Shown here: one piece after another, positions 16,720 through 26,548 of the stretch
How positions within the stretch are numbered: the first letter of the stretch is position 1
Layout of the letters: every line of letters begins with the position of its first letter
Origin: Candidatus Undinarchaeales archaeon
GTDB lineage: Archaea; SpSt-1190; JASMDC01
DNA: 52,755 nucleotides
Assembly (NCBI GenBank): GCA_030753015.1
Contig: JASMDC010000024.1
Location: forward strand, 1 to 52,755
Direction: 5' to 3'
Translations under genes and position numbers: made by a program
The notes under the pieces: generated by a model
Told to the model about the DNA's origin: nothing
What the model saw: only the letters and a program-made list of their open reading frames with translations
Databases searched by the model: none

Positions 16720-17895
16720 ATGAACGAGCTCTACGCACCAATTCGCGAAGACGCAGTCGCTCTGTACGAGGGACGCCAGCGCCTCGGTGAACTGGAAACG
16801 CTATACGAGGCGAAGCAGGTAGAGCTAAAGAACGCAGGTAACTTCCGGGAGAGGAACCTGGGTGGACTTTTCGGTGGCGACAAGGAGAAGGCCCGGACCT
16901 GCAAAGGGCTTAAGGGGGAGTTGAACGACCTCTTCAACGAGAAGTACGATCAGCCATCCGTCATTAACGGCACACGACAACGACTGTACGGTCACTCGCG
17001 CAAACTGGCGTACTCGGAAGGGACCGATGAACGTGTCATCGACAAGGACCGCTCGCTCGGGCACATCAAGGAGCTGGCCTCACGCGACAACGATGGCCGA
17101 TCGAGCTACATGGCCGATAGCTTTCGCGATCTCGGGTACGAGGTCAAAGAGCAGTCCATAGGTGGCTACCACCCGGGCGCTAACGTAATCGCCGAGTACA
17201 AAGGTGATCCCTCGAGCGACCGCTACGTACTCGTGACGGCACATGCGGACAAGGTATCAAACTTCTGTCCCGGGGCCAACGACAACGCTTCTGGATCTTC
17301 ACTCATCCTCGAACTTGCACGGGCCGCCAAGGAGAACGGCCCGAAGGTCAACATGCGATTCGTATCGTTCGGTGCCGAGGAGACCGGCCTCAACGGTTCA
17401 AAGGCGTATGTCAGATCCATGCCTGACCGTGAAAACGCCAAGGCGATTGGGGCTATCAACCTGGACAGTGTTGGAGCTGGGAACCAGCTGAGCGTCCTGA
17501 TATCCCATGCGCAAAGTGGTTTCGACGGCTACAGCGAGTACGTGGGCACAGGTTACACAACAAAGTGGGTGAACGAACTCATCGAGGGGACCGGCAAGCG
17601 ACTGGGGATACCGGTCCAGCGGATGGACTGGTCCCGTGGGAACAGCGATCATGACCCGCTCATCAGAAATGACATTCCTGCCACCACTTTACTCCGGCGC
17701 CAGAACGGACGCATCCCTAACTACCACAGCGAGTCCGACAAACCGGAAGGGATCAATCCTGACCAGCTGGCCGAAGTGGGGGACCTGAGCTACCATTCCC
17801 TTATCGACATGTACCGGTCACGGAACGTGTACAGCAACCTTACTGGGGCCAAGTCCGTCGAGGATATCGACACACTTCTCGAACAGATGAAGTGA
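16720..17895 (+). CDS. M28-family zinc aminopeptidase-like protein
   Basis: 391 residues. The N-terminal 100 residues are helical and charged, without signal peptide. The M28 metallopeptidase domain follows with TAHADKVS (zinc His/Asp), GANDNASG (bridging Asp), FGAEETGLNGS (catalytic Glu pair), INLDSVG and the final zinc His in NYHSESD. GNSDHDPL is also family-typical. It likely removes N-terminal residues from peptides in the cytoplasm. The promoter carries a strong inverted repeat, so it is probably regulated. Confidence 0.88.
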   Translation: MNELYAPIREDAVALYEGRQRLGELETLYEAKQVELKNAGNFRERNLGGLFGGDKEKARTCKGLKGELNDLFNEKYDQPSVINGTRQRLYGHSRKLAYSEGTDERVIDKDRSLGHIKELASRDNDGRSSYMADSFRDLGYEVKEQSIGGYHPGANVIAEYKGDPSSDRYVLVTAHADKVSNFCPGANDNASGSSLILELARAAKENGPKVNMRFVSFGAEETGLNGSKAYVRSMPDRENAKAIGAINLDSVGAGNQLSVLISHAQSGFDGYSEYVGTGYTTKWVNELIEGTGKRLGIPVQRMDWSRGNSDHDPLIRNDIPATTLLRRQNGRIPNYHSESDKPEGINPDQLAEVGDLSYHSLIDMYRSRNVYSNLTGAKSVEDIDTLLEQMK

Positions 17896-17919
17896 TGGTC
17901 GACTGCCACAGGATGGTGA

Positions 17920-18444
17920 CTATCCCTTCTCAGGGCTCTTGGTGAGCATGACCTTCCAGCACGTGAGACGCAAATAAATGAGCACGGCGGAGACGAGGGG
18001 GTCCTTCATGATCAGGTCGATGGCGTTGGTGAGGACCTGGACGGGTGGCTGCGCAAGAACGGCAGTTGAGCTCACGGGGATGATGACCACCAGATCGAAG
18101 ATCTCGATCAGGTAATCGTTCTTGCCTGCCAGATGGGCGCCGAACATCCCCATGATCGATAGGCCCAGCAGCACGAAAGGGAGCAGTATCTTGCGCTTCG
18201 CTTTAGTGGGAATGGAGCCGATGAACTTCAGGCCGAAGACCGCCGAGAGAACGGCGAGGAGCTTGAATGTGAAGGCGGCCGTCGACGAGGAGGAGACCGC
18301 CATCCCCGTAAAGACCGCGGAGATGCGCAGGATGATCGACACGAGCTCGCCGTAAATCCCGTTGGAGACCACGAGCCAGACGAACACCACACCGAGCACA
18401 GCGATATTACCGGCCAGCCCCTCGTCATCGCTTTCCTCGGCCAC
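17920..18444 (-). CDS. Four-helix integral membrane protein, unknown
   Basis: 174 residues. Four hydrophobic segments (about 12-45, 58-78, 85-105, 115-135) follow an acidic N-terminus and are followed by an amphipathic C-terminal helix. I do not recognise the family. The ATG lies about 26 nt below a TATA box at 18468-18474, which suggests a leaderless mRNA. It is convergent with the M28 peptidase (25 nt between genes). Confidence 0.7.
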   Translation of the reverse strand: MAEESDDEGLAGNIAVLGVVFVWLVVSNGIYGELVSIILRISAVFTGMAVSSSSTAAFTFKLLAVLSAVFGLKFIGSIPTKAKRKILLPFVLLGLSIMGMFGAHLAGKNDYLIEIFDLVVIIPVSSTAVLAQPPVQVLTNAIDLIMKDPLVSAVLIYLRLTCWKVMLTKSPEKG

Positions 18445-18467
18445 CGGACGGTTGACCGCGATTGAGA

Positions 18468-18474
18468 TTTATAA
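18468..18474. promoter_or_regulatory. TATA box, possibly bidirectional
   Basis: TTTATAA fits the leaderless membrane-protein gene on the minus strand. Being nearly symmetric, it could also drive the structured RNA candidate on the plus strand. Confidence 0.5.
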
Positions 18475-18494
18475 GGGTACCCATGGCGGGCAGG

Positions 18495-18655
18495 GCCTCG
18501 GTACGGCTGCCGAAAGGTTGAAAAGGATGGTGGCCCCACCGGGTCAGCACGGTTGGTTAGGTCATCGGGTGCGCCCGCGAGGGACGCCTCCTACCGCCAG
18601 AATCCTTTCATCATCCCCGGGGGGCCGTCATGATAGATGGCCTCCGGGGGTGATA
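18495..18655 (+). ncRNA. Candidate structured RNA of unknown class
   Basis: About 160 nt in a gap between two minus-strand genes. A long-range helix AAAGGAT/ATCCTTT (522-528 with 602-608, all plus 18000) encloses GGTGG-2-CCACC (18529-18540) and a hairpin with a GCGA tetraloop closed by CCC/GGG plus an outer GGTG/CGCC helix (18568-18588). A 14-bp helix follows at once (18610-18623 with 18641-18654, two G-U). It does not match RNase P, SRP, tRNA or riboswitch consensus that I know. Orientation is inferred from the GNRA loop and TATA box; it might instead be the 3' tail of the 18694 gene. Confidence 0.4.
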
Positions 18656-18693
18656 TGCTTTCGTTACGACCGCCAGTAGTACCCTTTGCAGGC

Positions 18694-19215
18694 CTACTCC
18701 TTCCAGATGAAGGTGACGACAGACTCCTCAGTGCGGGTACCGTCCGCGTCGGTGTACTCCTCGCGGTCCCATATCTCCTCGACGTTCTCGATGAGCTCGT
18801 ACGAGATGTGGAGCGCCTCGCGGAAACCGATGTACGCCTCGAGGCTCACGCCCTCCTCGGGCGGGAAGTTCGGTGAGGGCCGTCCGTGCTCGGCGGTGGC
18901 GGTCCGGGTGATGAGCTGATCGAGGCCCGCCAGGTCGCCGATGTAGGTGACACGGATCCCACGCTCCTCACCGCTGGTGGGCACGCTGCCCTCGCCCTCG
19001 TAGAGGTCCTCGAGGTCCTTTGTGTACTCCTTGACGACGATGTCCGCCTCGTACCCATCATCGCGCAGCTCTTCGGAGAGTGCCCCGATGTACCCTGCCA
19101 GCTCGTCCCGCTGGGGGAATGTCGCCAGATACCGGTCGTCGCCGTGGTCGGTGTGCACCGTTAGGTCGAAGTTTGTCCGGTAGTCGAGCTCGGCGTGGAG
19201 ATTATCGATGTCCAT
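18694..19215 (-). CDS. Acidic cytoplasmic protein, unknown
   Basis: 173 residues, no signal or membrane segment, strongly acidic. Segments such as HTDHGDDRYLATFPQRDE and GIRVTYIGDLAGLDQLI suggest an alpha/beta fold, and the residues between vary in charge only. I do not recognise the family. A TATA-like CATAAAAG lies near 19257, about 40 nt before the ATG. Codon use matches neighbours, with G/C in most third positions, which supports coding. Confidence 0.65.
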   Translation of the reverse strand: MDIDNLHAELDYRTNFDLTVHTDHGDDRYLATFPQRDELAGYIGALSEELRDDGYEADIVVKEYTKDLEDLYEGEGSVPTSGEERGIRVTYIGDLAGLDQLITRTATAEHGRPSPNFPPEEGVSLEAYIGFREALHISYELIENVEEIWDREEYTDADGTRTEESVVTFIWKE

Positions 19216-19294
19216 GATGATCGTGCTCCTGATATGGTGAATCCTAACTGGACACCGCTTTTATGGTTCGACCCTCCGGCGAACGTAGGAACGA

Positions 19295-20047
19295 CTACAA
19301 GTCGGTCCCGCGCAGCACGAAGAAGCAGTAGCCGTAGTAGTCCTTGTACCGCTCGTACATTGTGACCTCGTCCCGTAGTGTCCTGAGGAATCCCTGGGCA
19401 TCTGGATTTCCCTCATACTTCTTCTCGAGCACTGGAACCCGTTCCATCAATGGGGCGTAGAGGTTCTCGGTCCAGGCCGACTGCGGGAGGACGAAGTGTC
19501 CCACGACTTCGAGCTCCAGGCCGGCGATCAGCTTGAGGTTCGCATCGATTGTCCGGATGTCGGGGTACTCAGCGTCCCAGAACGCACGGAGCTTGTTGGG
19601 AGGATCGTCACGCAGCCACACGATCTCCGTGGCGGCGATGTAGCCTCCCGGTCTGAGAAGCATACGACAGGCCTTCAGGCCGTTGATGAAGCCCATGAGG
19701 TACAGCGCTCCCTCCGACCAGACGACGTCGAAGGTCCCGGGGTCGAAGTTCATGTCGGTCATGGACCTGTTCACTGTCCGTACCCGGTCGGCCACGCCGA
19801 GATCCTTTGCCTTGGCCATGAGCTGGTCCAGAAAGGGCTGGTGGATGTCGAGGGCCGTGACGGTCCCGTTCGAGATGCGAGCGAGCTCGATGGTCTGCTT
19901 TCCCGGACCGCAGCCGATGTCCAGGACCGCCGGATTGTCAGACCGTCCCTTCATCATGCGGTAGGCACGACGGGTGGACTCGTCGTCGCCGGGACCCGCC
20001 CGGGGGAGTCCAGTGAACACCTCGAAGAGCATCTCCATCTCGTCCAT
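19295..20047 (-). CDS. Class I SAM-dependent methyltransferase
   Basis: 250 residues. Motif I is VLDIGCGPGKQTIELA, motif II ALDIH, motif IV FDVVWSEGAL, and a post-IV LLRPGGYIAATE. The C-terminal extension (DAEYPDIRTID onward) has tyrosine-rich stretches (YERYKDYYGYCFFVL) similar to small-molecule methyltransferases. The substrate cannot be inferred. TATA-like CATAAAAAG lies near 20080, about 30 nt before the ATG. Confidence 0.85.
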   Translation of the reverse strand: MDEMEMLFEVFTGLPRAGPGDDESTRRAYRMMKGRSDNPAVLDIGCGPGKQTIELARISNGTVTALDIHQPFLDQLMAKAKDLGVADRVRTVNRSMTDMNFDPGTFDVVWSEGALYLMGFINGLKACRMLLRPGGYIAATEIVWLRDDPPNKLRAFWDAEYPDIRTIDANLKLIAGLELEVVGHFVLPQSAWTENLYAPLMERVPVLEKKYEGNPDAQGFLRTLRDEVTMYERYKDYYGYCFFVLRGTDL

Positions 20048-20119
20048 GGTAGTGCACCGCGCTTGCTGGCACGCGTCACCTTTTTATGCCCATGCTCAGG
20101 CGAGGAGTTACGCTCCCCG

Positions 20120-20212
20120 TCAGTCCCCGTCGTCATCGCTGCCCTTGAAGTAAACGTAGGCCCCTAGGAGACAGACGCCCACGAACAGCGGGAAGGTGAT
20201 CTCCTCGGGCAC
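20120..20212 (-). CDS. 30-residue single-pass membrane microprotein
   Basis: From GTG 20212 to TGA 20120-20122: a short acidic N-terminus (MPEE), a hydrophobic helix of about 15-18 residues (FPLFVGVCLLGAYVYF) and a charged tail KGSDDDGD. This is a classic microprotein shape, and GGAG lies upstream of the GTG. The same frame extends upstream through one TGA to ATG 20257, giving a 12-codon leader ORF (20219-20257), possibly translationally coupled. It lies downstream of hppA but has its own TATA-like box at 20290-20299. Function unknown. Confidence 0.45.
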   Translation of the reverse strand: MPEEITFPLFVGVCLLGAYVYFKGSDDDGD

Positions 20213-20289
20213 TCCCAGTCACTCCAGGATCCGCAGATACGAAAAGATAGTTGACATGATAGTTTCCCGGGCAACAAAGGAGGTTCAAT

Positions 20290-20299
20290 GATAAATAGC
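20290..20299 (-). promoter_or_regulatory. TATA box of the membrane microprotein
   Basis: GCTATTTATC on the minus strand, about 33 nt before ATG 20257 of the leader ORF. Confidence 0.4.
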
Positions 20300-20372
20300 T
20301 GATATCGGGAAGGTCGAAAATGATGATGGTATACCGTCCGGCCCCGAAGGACCGGACGGAGCTCCATCCCAA

Positions 20373-22667
<2,295 letters not shown>

Positions 22668-22959
22668 CCCTTTCCTCGAACTGCCGGGGCGATGGCTCTA
22701 TCCCTTATAAAGTTTACCGGGGGCCTCCGAGCGAATTCCAAGTTTCTTTTCCTTGCACTTGAAGGGATATATGTAACTTTCTTTTCATTCAGGATACAAC
22801 TCGTGTGACCTGGTGAAAAGGGGAGAGGATTATTGGCTCGTGTGTATTGCATGGATAAAAATCATTTTTCGCTCGCTCCCATACTTCGACCGCGGAAGAT
22901 AGTTTGAAAAAATAACACCCACAAGATGTCTGATATCGCTCTTGTCGGGAATTGATACC
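22668..22959. other. Divergent promoter region, hppA / Cys-rich chimera
   Basis: About 290 AT-richer nt without a supported gene. It contains the hppA TATA box (CTTTATAA on the minus strand, 22705-22712) and an A-rich promoter-like stretch near 22903-22913 for the rightward gene. Several short A/T tracts (22740-22800, 22855-22870) are otherwise unexplained. Confidence 0.4.
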
Positions 22960-23652
22960 ATGGCTGACCGTGCTCGAGTGTTCATAGCCGTCCTCCTCTG
23001 CTTCGCTCTAGTGGGGCCGAGCATGGCACTAGCGGGACCATTCGGCCGCGACCTGGGCGGCCTCGGTGACTTCGGTGGGATGGACGAGAGCGGTGCGGGC
23101 GGGGAATGTGAGGATCCTGATGATTGTACGACAGGTAACTGCAAGAACGGCGTCTGCTGCATCAAGGGGAAAGCATGCTGCAAGTCGAACGCCGAGTGTG
23201 ACGAGGGTCTGGTGTGCGACAAGGAGTCCGGTAAATGCGACATCTCCTGGCACACGATCAAGGAGCAGGGCATCGATGCCATCACGCGCAGGGCCCTTGA
23301 ACGCACGCCCACCGAGGACGTGTACGTTACCGTGGACCTGGACGTGCTCCATGGAGCGTACGTGACCACTGACTGGGACAACGGCGAGATGAGCTTGGAT
23401 GAGCTGCTCGACTCGATCAACCAGGTCCGGGAGAAGAAGAACATCATCGGACTGGACGTGAACGGTACCGACGGTACAGACAACGACGTCCACACCCAGT
23501 ACACCATCGCCGCCATCATCAACGAGATCACCGACGGACCGTACGAACGACAGTTCTTCATGGATAAGATCAGGGATAGCTATGGCGCCCCGCGCCCGCC
23601 ATCACAAATGAAGGAGAACCTCTGGGACAAGGTCTGCAAGATCTTCTCCTAG
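22960..23652 (+). CDS. Chimera: secreted Cys-rich module fused to C-terminal half of a ureohydrolase (agmatinase/arginase)
   Basis: 230 residues from ATG 22960; an upstream TTG at 22942 would spoil the signal peptide. Residues 1-26 form a signal peptide. Residues 50-93 are a Cys-rich module with DDCTTGNCKNGVCC and ACCKSNAEC. Residues about 95-195 match the C-terminal part of agmatinase/arginase: VYVTVDLDVLHGAYV (metal Asp pair 126/128), a SLDELL helix, NIIGLDVNG and TIAAIINEI. The N-terminal half with the HxDAH-type ligands is absent and the usual DP after DVL is HG, so activity is doubtful. Confidence 0.72.
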   Translation: MADRARVFIAVLLCFALVGPSMALAGPFGRDLGGLGDFGGMDESGAGGECEDPDDCTTGNCKNGVCCIKGKACCKSNAECDEGLVCDKESGKCDISWHTIKEQGIDAITRRALERTPTEDVYVTVDLDVLHGAYVTTDWDNGEMSLDELLDSINQVREKKNIIGLDVNGTDGTDNDVHTQYTIAAIINEITDGPYERQFFMDKIRDSYGAPRPPSQMKENLWDKVCKIFS

Positions 23653-23671
23653 GTGATACTCCCAAGGACCG

Positions 23672-24250
23672 ATGGAGATGCCAGGACACCGACACCATCA
23701 CGCTGGCCGGTCGAGCCGGGACATCCTGAACGCCGATGAGGTGGCCGCCGGGCTCGGGCTCAAGAACGGCATGAGCGTCCTCGACCTGGGATGCGGTGAC
23801 GGCCATCTTTCCCTGGGAGCGTCCCGCGTCGTCGGTGACAGGGGCGTAGTCCACGCTTTCGATGTGGACGAGCACGCCATCACCTCGCTGCGTAGTGAGA
23901 TCGAGGAACGAAACATCCAGAACATCCATCCCATGATTGCGGATGTCACGCGGAGGCTCCCCTTGGACGACAGGAGCATCGACTGCGTACTCGTGGCGAA
24001 CGTGATGCATGGATTCGCGGCTAACGGCGAGCTGGATGTCGTTCTTCCCGAGGTCAGGAGGGTGCTCAAGGAAAGTGGCCTTCTCGGCGTTGTCGAGTTC
24101 AAGAAGGTCAAAGACACTCCTGGGCCACCTCTCTCGGTCCGGCTCTCCCCCGCCGAGCTGGACAGCGTTATCACACCATTCGGATTCCGACTAATGGGAA
24201 CAGTAGGTACAGGGCAGTTCCATTATCTCGCCCTCTACGGACCGTGCTAG
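23672..24250 (+). CDS. Class I SAM-dependent methyltransferase
   Basis: 192 residues. VLDLGCGDGHLSLGAS is motif I, HAFDVDEHAI motif II, SIDCVLVANVMHG motif IV and EVRRVLKESGLLGVVEFKK the post-IV region. The N-terminus starts with a His-rich GHRHHHAG, which could bind metal. It resembles the small UbiE/arsenite-type group. The 19-nt gap to the upstream chimera suggests co-transcription. Substrate unknown. Confidence 0.82.
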   Translation: MEMPGHRHHHAGRSSRDILNADEVAAGLGLKNGMSVLDLGCGDGHLSLGASRVVGDRGVVHAFDVDEHAITSLRSEIEERNIQNIHPMIADVTRRLPLDDRSIDCVLVANVMHGFAANGELDVVLPEVRRVLKESGLLGVVEFKKVKDTPGPPLSVRLSPAELDSVITPFGFRLMGTVGTGQFHYLALYGPC

Positions 24251-24253
24251 GGC

Positions 24254-24964
24254 TCAGTCCGATGTGCTCTTGTAGGCTCGCTTCACCGCTGCAAGATAGG
24301 TGTCCAGCTCTGCAAGGAACCGACCGCGGCCCAGGTCCATACCGTTTCGCATGGCCAGGGCACGGTGGGCCAGGTGCGCCCGGTCCTTCTCCCGTCTTGC
24401 AACCTCCCGGTAGTCCAGGGTGAAGGGATGGCCGCGCAGCTCCTGCTCTGATTCCACCAACATGAGGAAGGTTTTGAGGTAGTCGCCGAAGGCAAACGGG
24501 AGCTCTCCCCGTTCGGCCGCCTCACGGTGCTCGAGGAGACGGGCCAGGTCGTGCGCCAGCTCCTCCCGGGCAGTAGCGGGTCGCACGATGATGTCCTCGG
24601 GTGCGAGCGGCTTACCGGCCAGATGCCTCCAGGACGGGAGCCCGCGAAGGAGGACGGGGAGGGGGATGTACTTAGTGAGTGTACCATGCTGGGGACCGTC
24701 GGCCAGCTCGCTCGCAGCGATGCCGCGGAGACGGACGGGCTCCCCGGCGGCCTCGGACAATGAACTGTTGCGCGCCTCCTCACCATCGAAATCGTACGTG
24801 TCTTCCACGATGCCGAACAGGTCCCAGTCGGACGAGGGAATGCCCGCTCCGATGGCCCGGCTGCCACCGAAGTAGAGCGAGCGCAGTGAGGCCCCTACCT
24901 GTCTGACGGTATCGCGGGAAAGACGTTCGAGGAACGCGTCATGGTCCATCATCGGGCGGGACAT
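24254..24964 (-). CDS. Nucleotidyltransferase-fold protein
   Basis: 236 residues from ATG 24964, the start that overlaps the upstream GH130 stop region; the longer frame to 25051 reads through that gene. LYFGGSRAIGAGIPSSDWDLFGI is the GS...DxD nucleotidyltransferase signature (written here as GGSRAIG and SSDWDLFG), and a helical C-terminal half follows. Similar proteins transfer nucleotides to small molecules or proteins. Coupled to GH130 by a 5-nt gap, it may be part of the same sugar-related operon. Confidence 0.75.
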   Translation of the reverse strand: MSRPMMDHDAFLERLSRDTVRQVGASLRSLYFGGSRAIGAGIPSSDWDLFGIVEDTYDFDGEEARNSSLSEAAGEPVRLRGIAASELADGPQHGTLTKYIPLPVLLRGLPSWRHLAGKPLAPEDIIVRPATAREELAHDLARLLEHREAAERGELPFAFGDYLKTFLMLVESEQELRGHPFTLDYREVARREKDRAHLAHRALAMRNGMDLGRGRFLAELDTYLAAVKRAYKSTSD

Positions 24965-24968
24965 GGTC

Positions 24969-25895
24969 CTAGTCCTTCTCGGCCACCGCGAGCCCGATGC
25001 AGGTGTCGGCGGCGCCGTAGTACACGTACACCCTCTCGCCGTCGTCCACAAGTCCCTCCGAGAAGGTCACGTTGGGGACCAGTCCACCGGTCTCCCAGGG
25101 CTCGGTAGGCTCGAGGATGGGATCGTCAGTGCGTCGGATCACGCGCCCGGGATCGTTTCGGTCGAACATCACGACACCGGTCCGGTGTACCTTGTCAGCG
25201 TCCCAACCGTTGTAGACGAGGAGGATGCCCTCATCGGTCACCACCGGTGTGGCCCCGGGCTCGACACCCATGGAGTCCCAGTTACCCTCCCTGGTGACGA
25301 GCACCGGCTCGGGCGCCTCCTCCCAGTGGACGAGGTCGTCGGAGTAGGCCACTCCGATGGCAGTGTGCCATGGCTCGCTCTCTCCGAGGAAATACATCAC
25401 GTACCGTCCGTCCACCTTCTCAGGTACGATGACTGCGGCCTTCTTGTTGCCGGCGTCCCAGTCCTCCACGCCCTCAGTGAGCACCGGCCCCAGCTTCTCC
25501 CAGGAACGGAGGTCAGTGGACGTGGCCAGACAGATGTGGGACGTGCCATAGGTGGGATTGATACCGACGTACGCGAGGACGTACGTGTCGTCGATCTTTG
25601 CGATACGCGGGTCCTCCACCCCCTGGAACTCGTAGGGCTGGTCCGGCCGCATCACGGGCTCCGGCTCCTTTGTGAAGTGCACGCCATCGGTGCTGGTGGC
25701 AAGCCCCAGCTGGGCGGTGTATGGTGTGCGGTCGTCGTAGGCGCGGTAGAGCATGTAGAAGGTGTCGCCTTCCTTGACGACGGATGGATTGAGCACACCG
25801 TCACGGTCGAAACCGTCGCCCTCGGGGATCATGATCGGTTCCGCGAACTTCTCCAAGTGCTGAAGTCGTTCATAGAGTCCTTCGACCTGTTCCAT
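24969..25895 (-). CDS. GH130-family beta-mannoside phosphorylase/hydrolase-like protein
   Basis: 308 residues with a five-bladed beta-propeller pattern of repeated YMLYRAYDD, GLATSTDG, EDPRI, CLATSTDLRSW and GVAYSDDLVHWE segments. FDRDGVLNPSVV and GVEDPRIAKI fit GH130, whose members cleave beta-mannosidic bonds using phosphate or water. GH130 phosphorylases have a basic phosphate pocket that I cannot confirm by eye. It heads an operon with the nucleotidyltransferase. TATA-like CATATAAAC on the minus strand near 25947-25955. Confidence 0.85.
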   Translation of the reverse strand: MEQVEGLYERLQHLEKFAEPIMIPEGDGFDRDGVLNPSVVKEGDTFYMLYRAYDDRTPYTAQLGLATSTDGVHFTKEPEPVMRPDQPYEFQGVEDPRIAKIDDTYVLAYVGINPTYGTSHICLATSTDLRSWEKLGPVLTEGVEDWDAGNKKAAVIVPEKVDGRYVMYFLGESEPWHTAIGVAYSDDLVHWEEAPEPVLVTREGNWDSMGVEPGATPVVTDEGILLVYNGWDADKVHRTGVVMFDRNDPGRVIRRTDDPILEPTEPWETGGLVPNVTFSEGLVDDGERVYVYYGAADTCIGLAVAEKD

Positions 25896-25987
25896 CCGGT
25901 CAGCCCTTCCTGCCGTGGCAGGCGAGTTGGAGGCCCCGGGGCCGGTTTATATGCTTTGCCCCTCTCGTGGCCGAACCGGGGTCCCGT

Positions 25988-26416
25988 TCAGGCGGAGATC
26001 TCGACGACCTTGAGCTTGAAGTTCAGGACCTTGCCCGCGAGCGGGTGGTTGAGGTCGATCTTGACCTGCGTATCTCCGACCTCGAGGATCTTGGCAGGGA
26101 GCTGGATCCCGTTGGGGAGACCGATGGCGATCATCATCCCGGGCTTCGGTTCCTCATCCTTGGGGAACATGTCACGCGGGACAGGCCTCACCTTCTCGGG
26201 ATCGGGATCACCATAGGCGTCGTCCGACTCGATCTTGACGGCCTTCTCCTCGTCCTTCTCCATACCGAGGACGGCCTTCTCGAAACCAGGGATGACCTTG
26301 CCCTCGCCGACCTTGAACTCGATAGGACCGTGACCTTCCGAACTGTCGAACACGGTCCCGTCCTCGAGGGTTCCCGTGTACTCAATCTTAACCGTGTCGC
26401 CTTCTTTTACTGGCAT
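25988..26416 (-). CDS. FKBP-type peptidyl-prolyl isomerase (SlyD-like)
   Basis: 142 residues from ATG 26416 (MPVKEGD); the longer frame adds an unlikely 10 residues. KIEYTGTLEDGTVFDSS, VIPGFEKAVLGM and the Asp-Asp-Ala-Tyr-Gly segment are FKBP active-site features. An IF (insert-in-flap) chaperone domain (about 75-125: VRPVPRDMFPKDEEP) and DLNHPLAGKVLNF mark the archaeal short/SlyD-like type. It speeds prolyl isomerisation during folding in the cytoplasm. The C-terminal His-rich tail of SlyD is absent. Confidence 0.94.
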   Translation of the reverse strand: MPVKEGDTVKIEYTGTLEDGTVFDSSEGHGPIEFKVGEGKVIPGFEKAVLGMEKDEEKAVKIESDDAYGDPDPEKVRPVPRDMFPKDEEPKPGMMIAIGLPNGIQLPAKILEVGDTQVKIDLNHPLAGKVLNFKLKVVEISA

Positions 26417-26548
26417 AGTATCATATCCCACATCAGAAAGAAGCACGACCCCAAATGGACTGGACCCCTTTGAAGATGTTGGGCTCCCCGTCAGGGTTAT
26501 GTTATTAATGCCTTTGCCCGCTCTTGCCTCTTCGGAGGATTAGAAGGG

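Noticed and set aside
18541..18600. Resemblance to a tRNA D-arm (GGTTGGTTAG)
   Set aside because: No T-loop, anticodon arm or acceptor pairing can be made.
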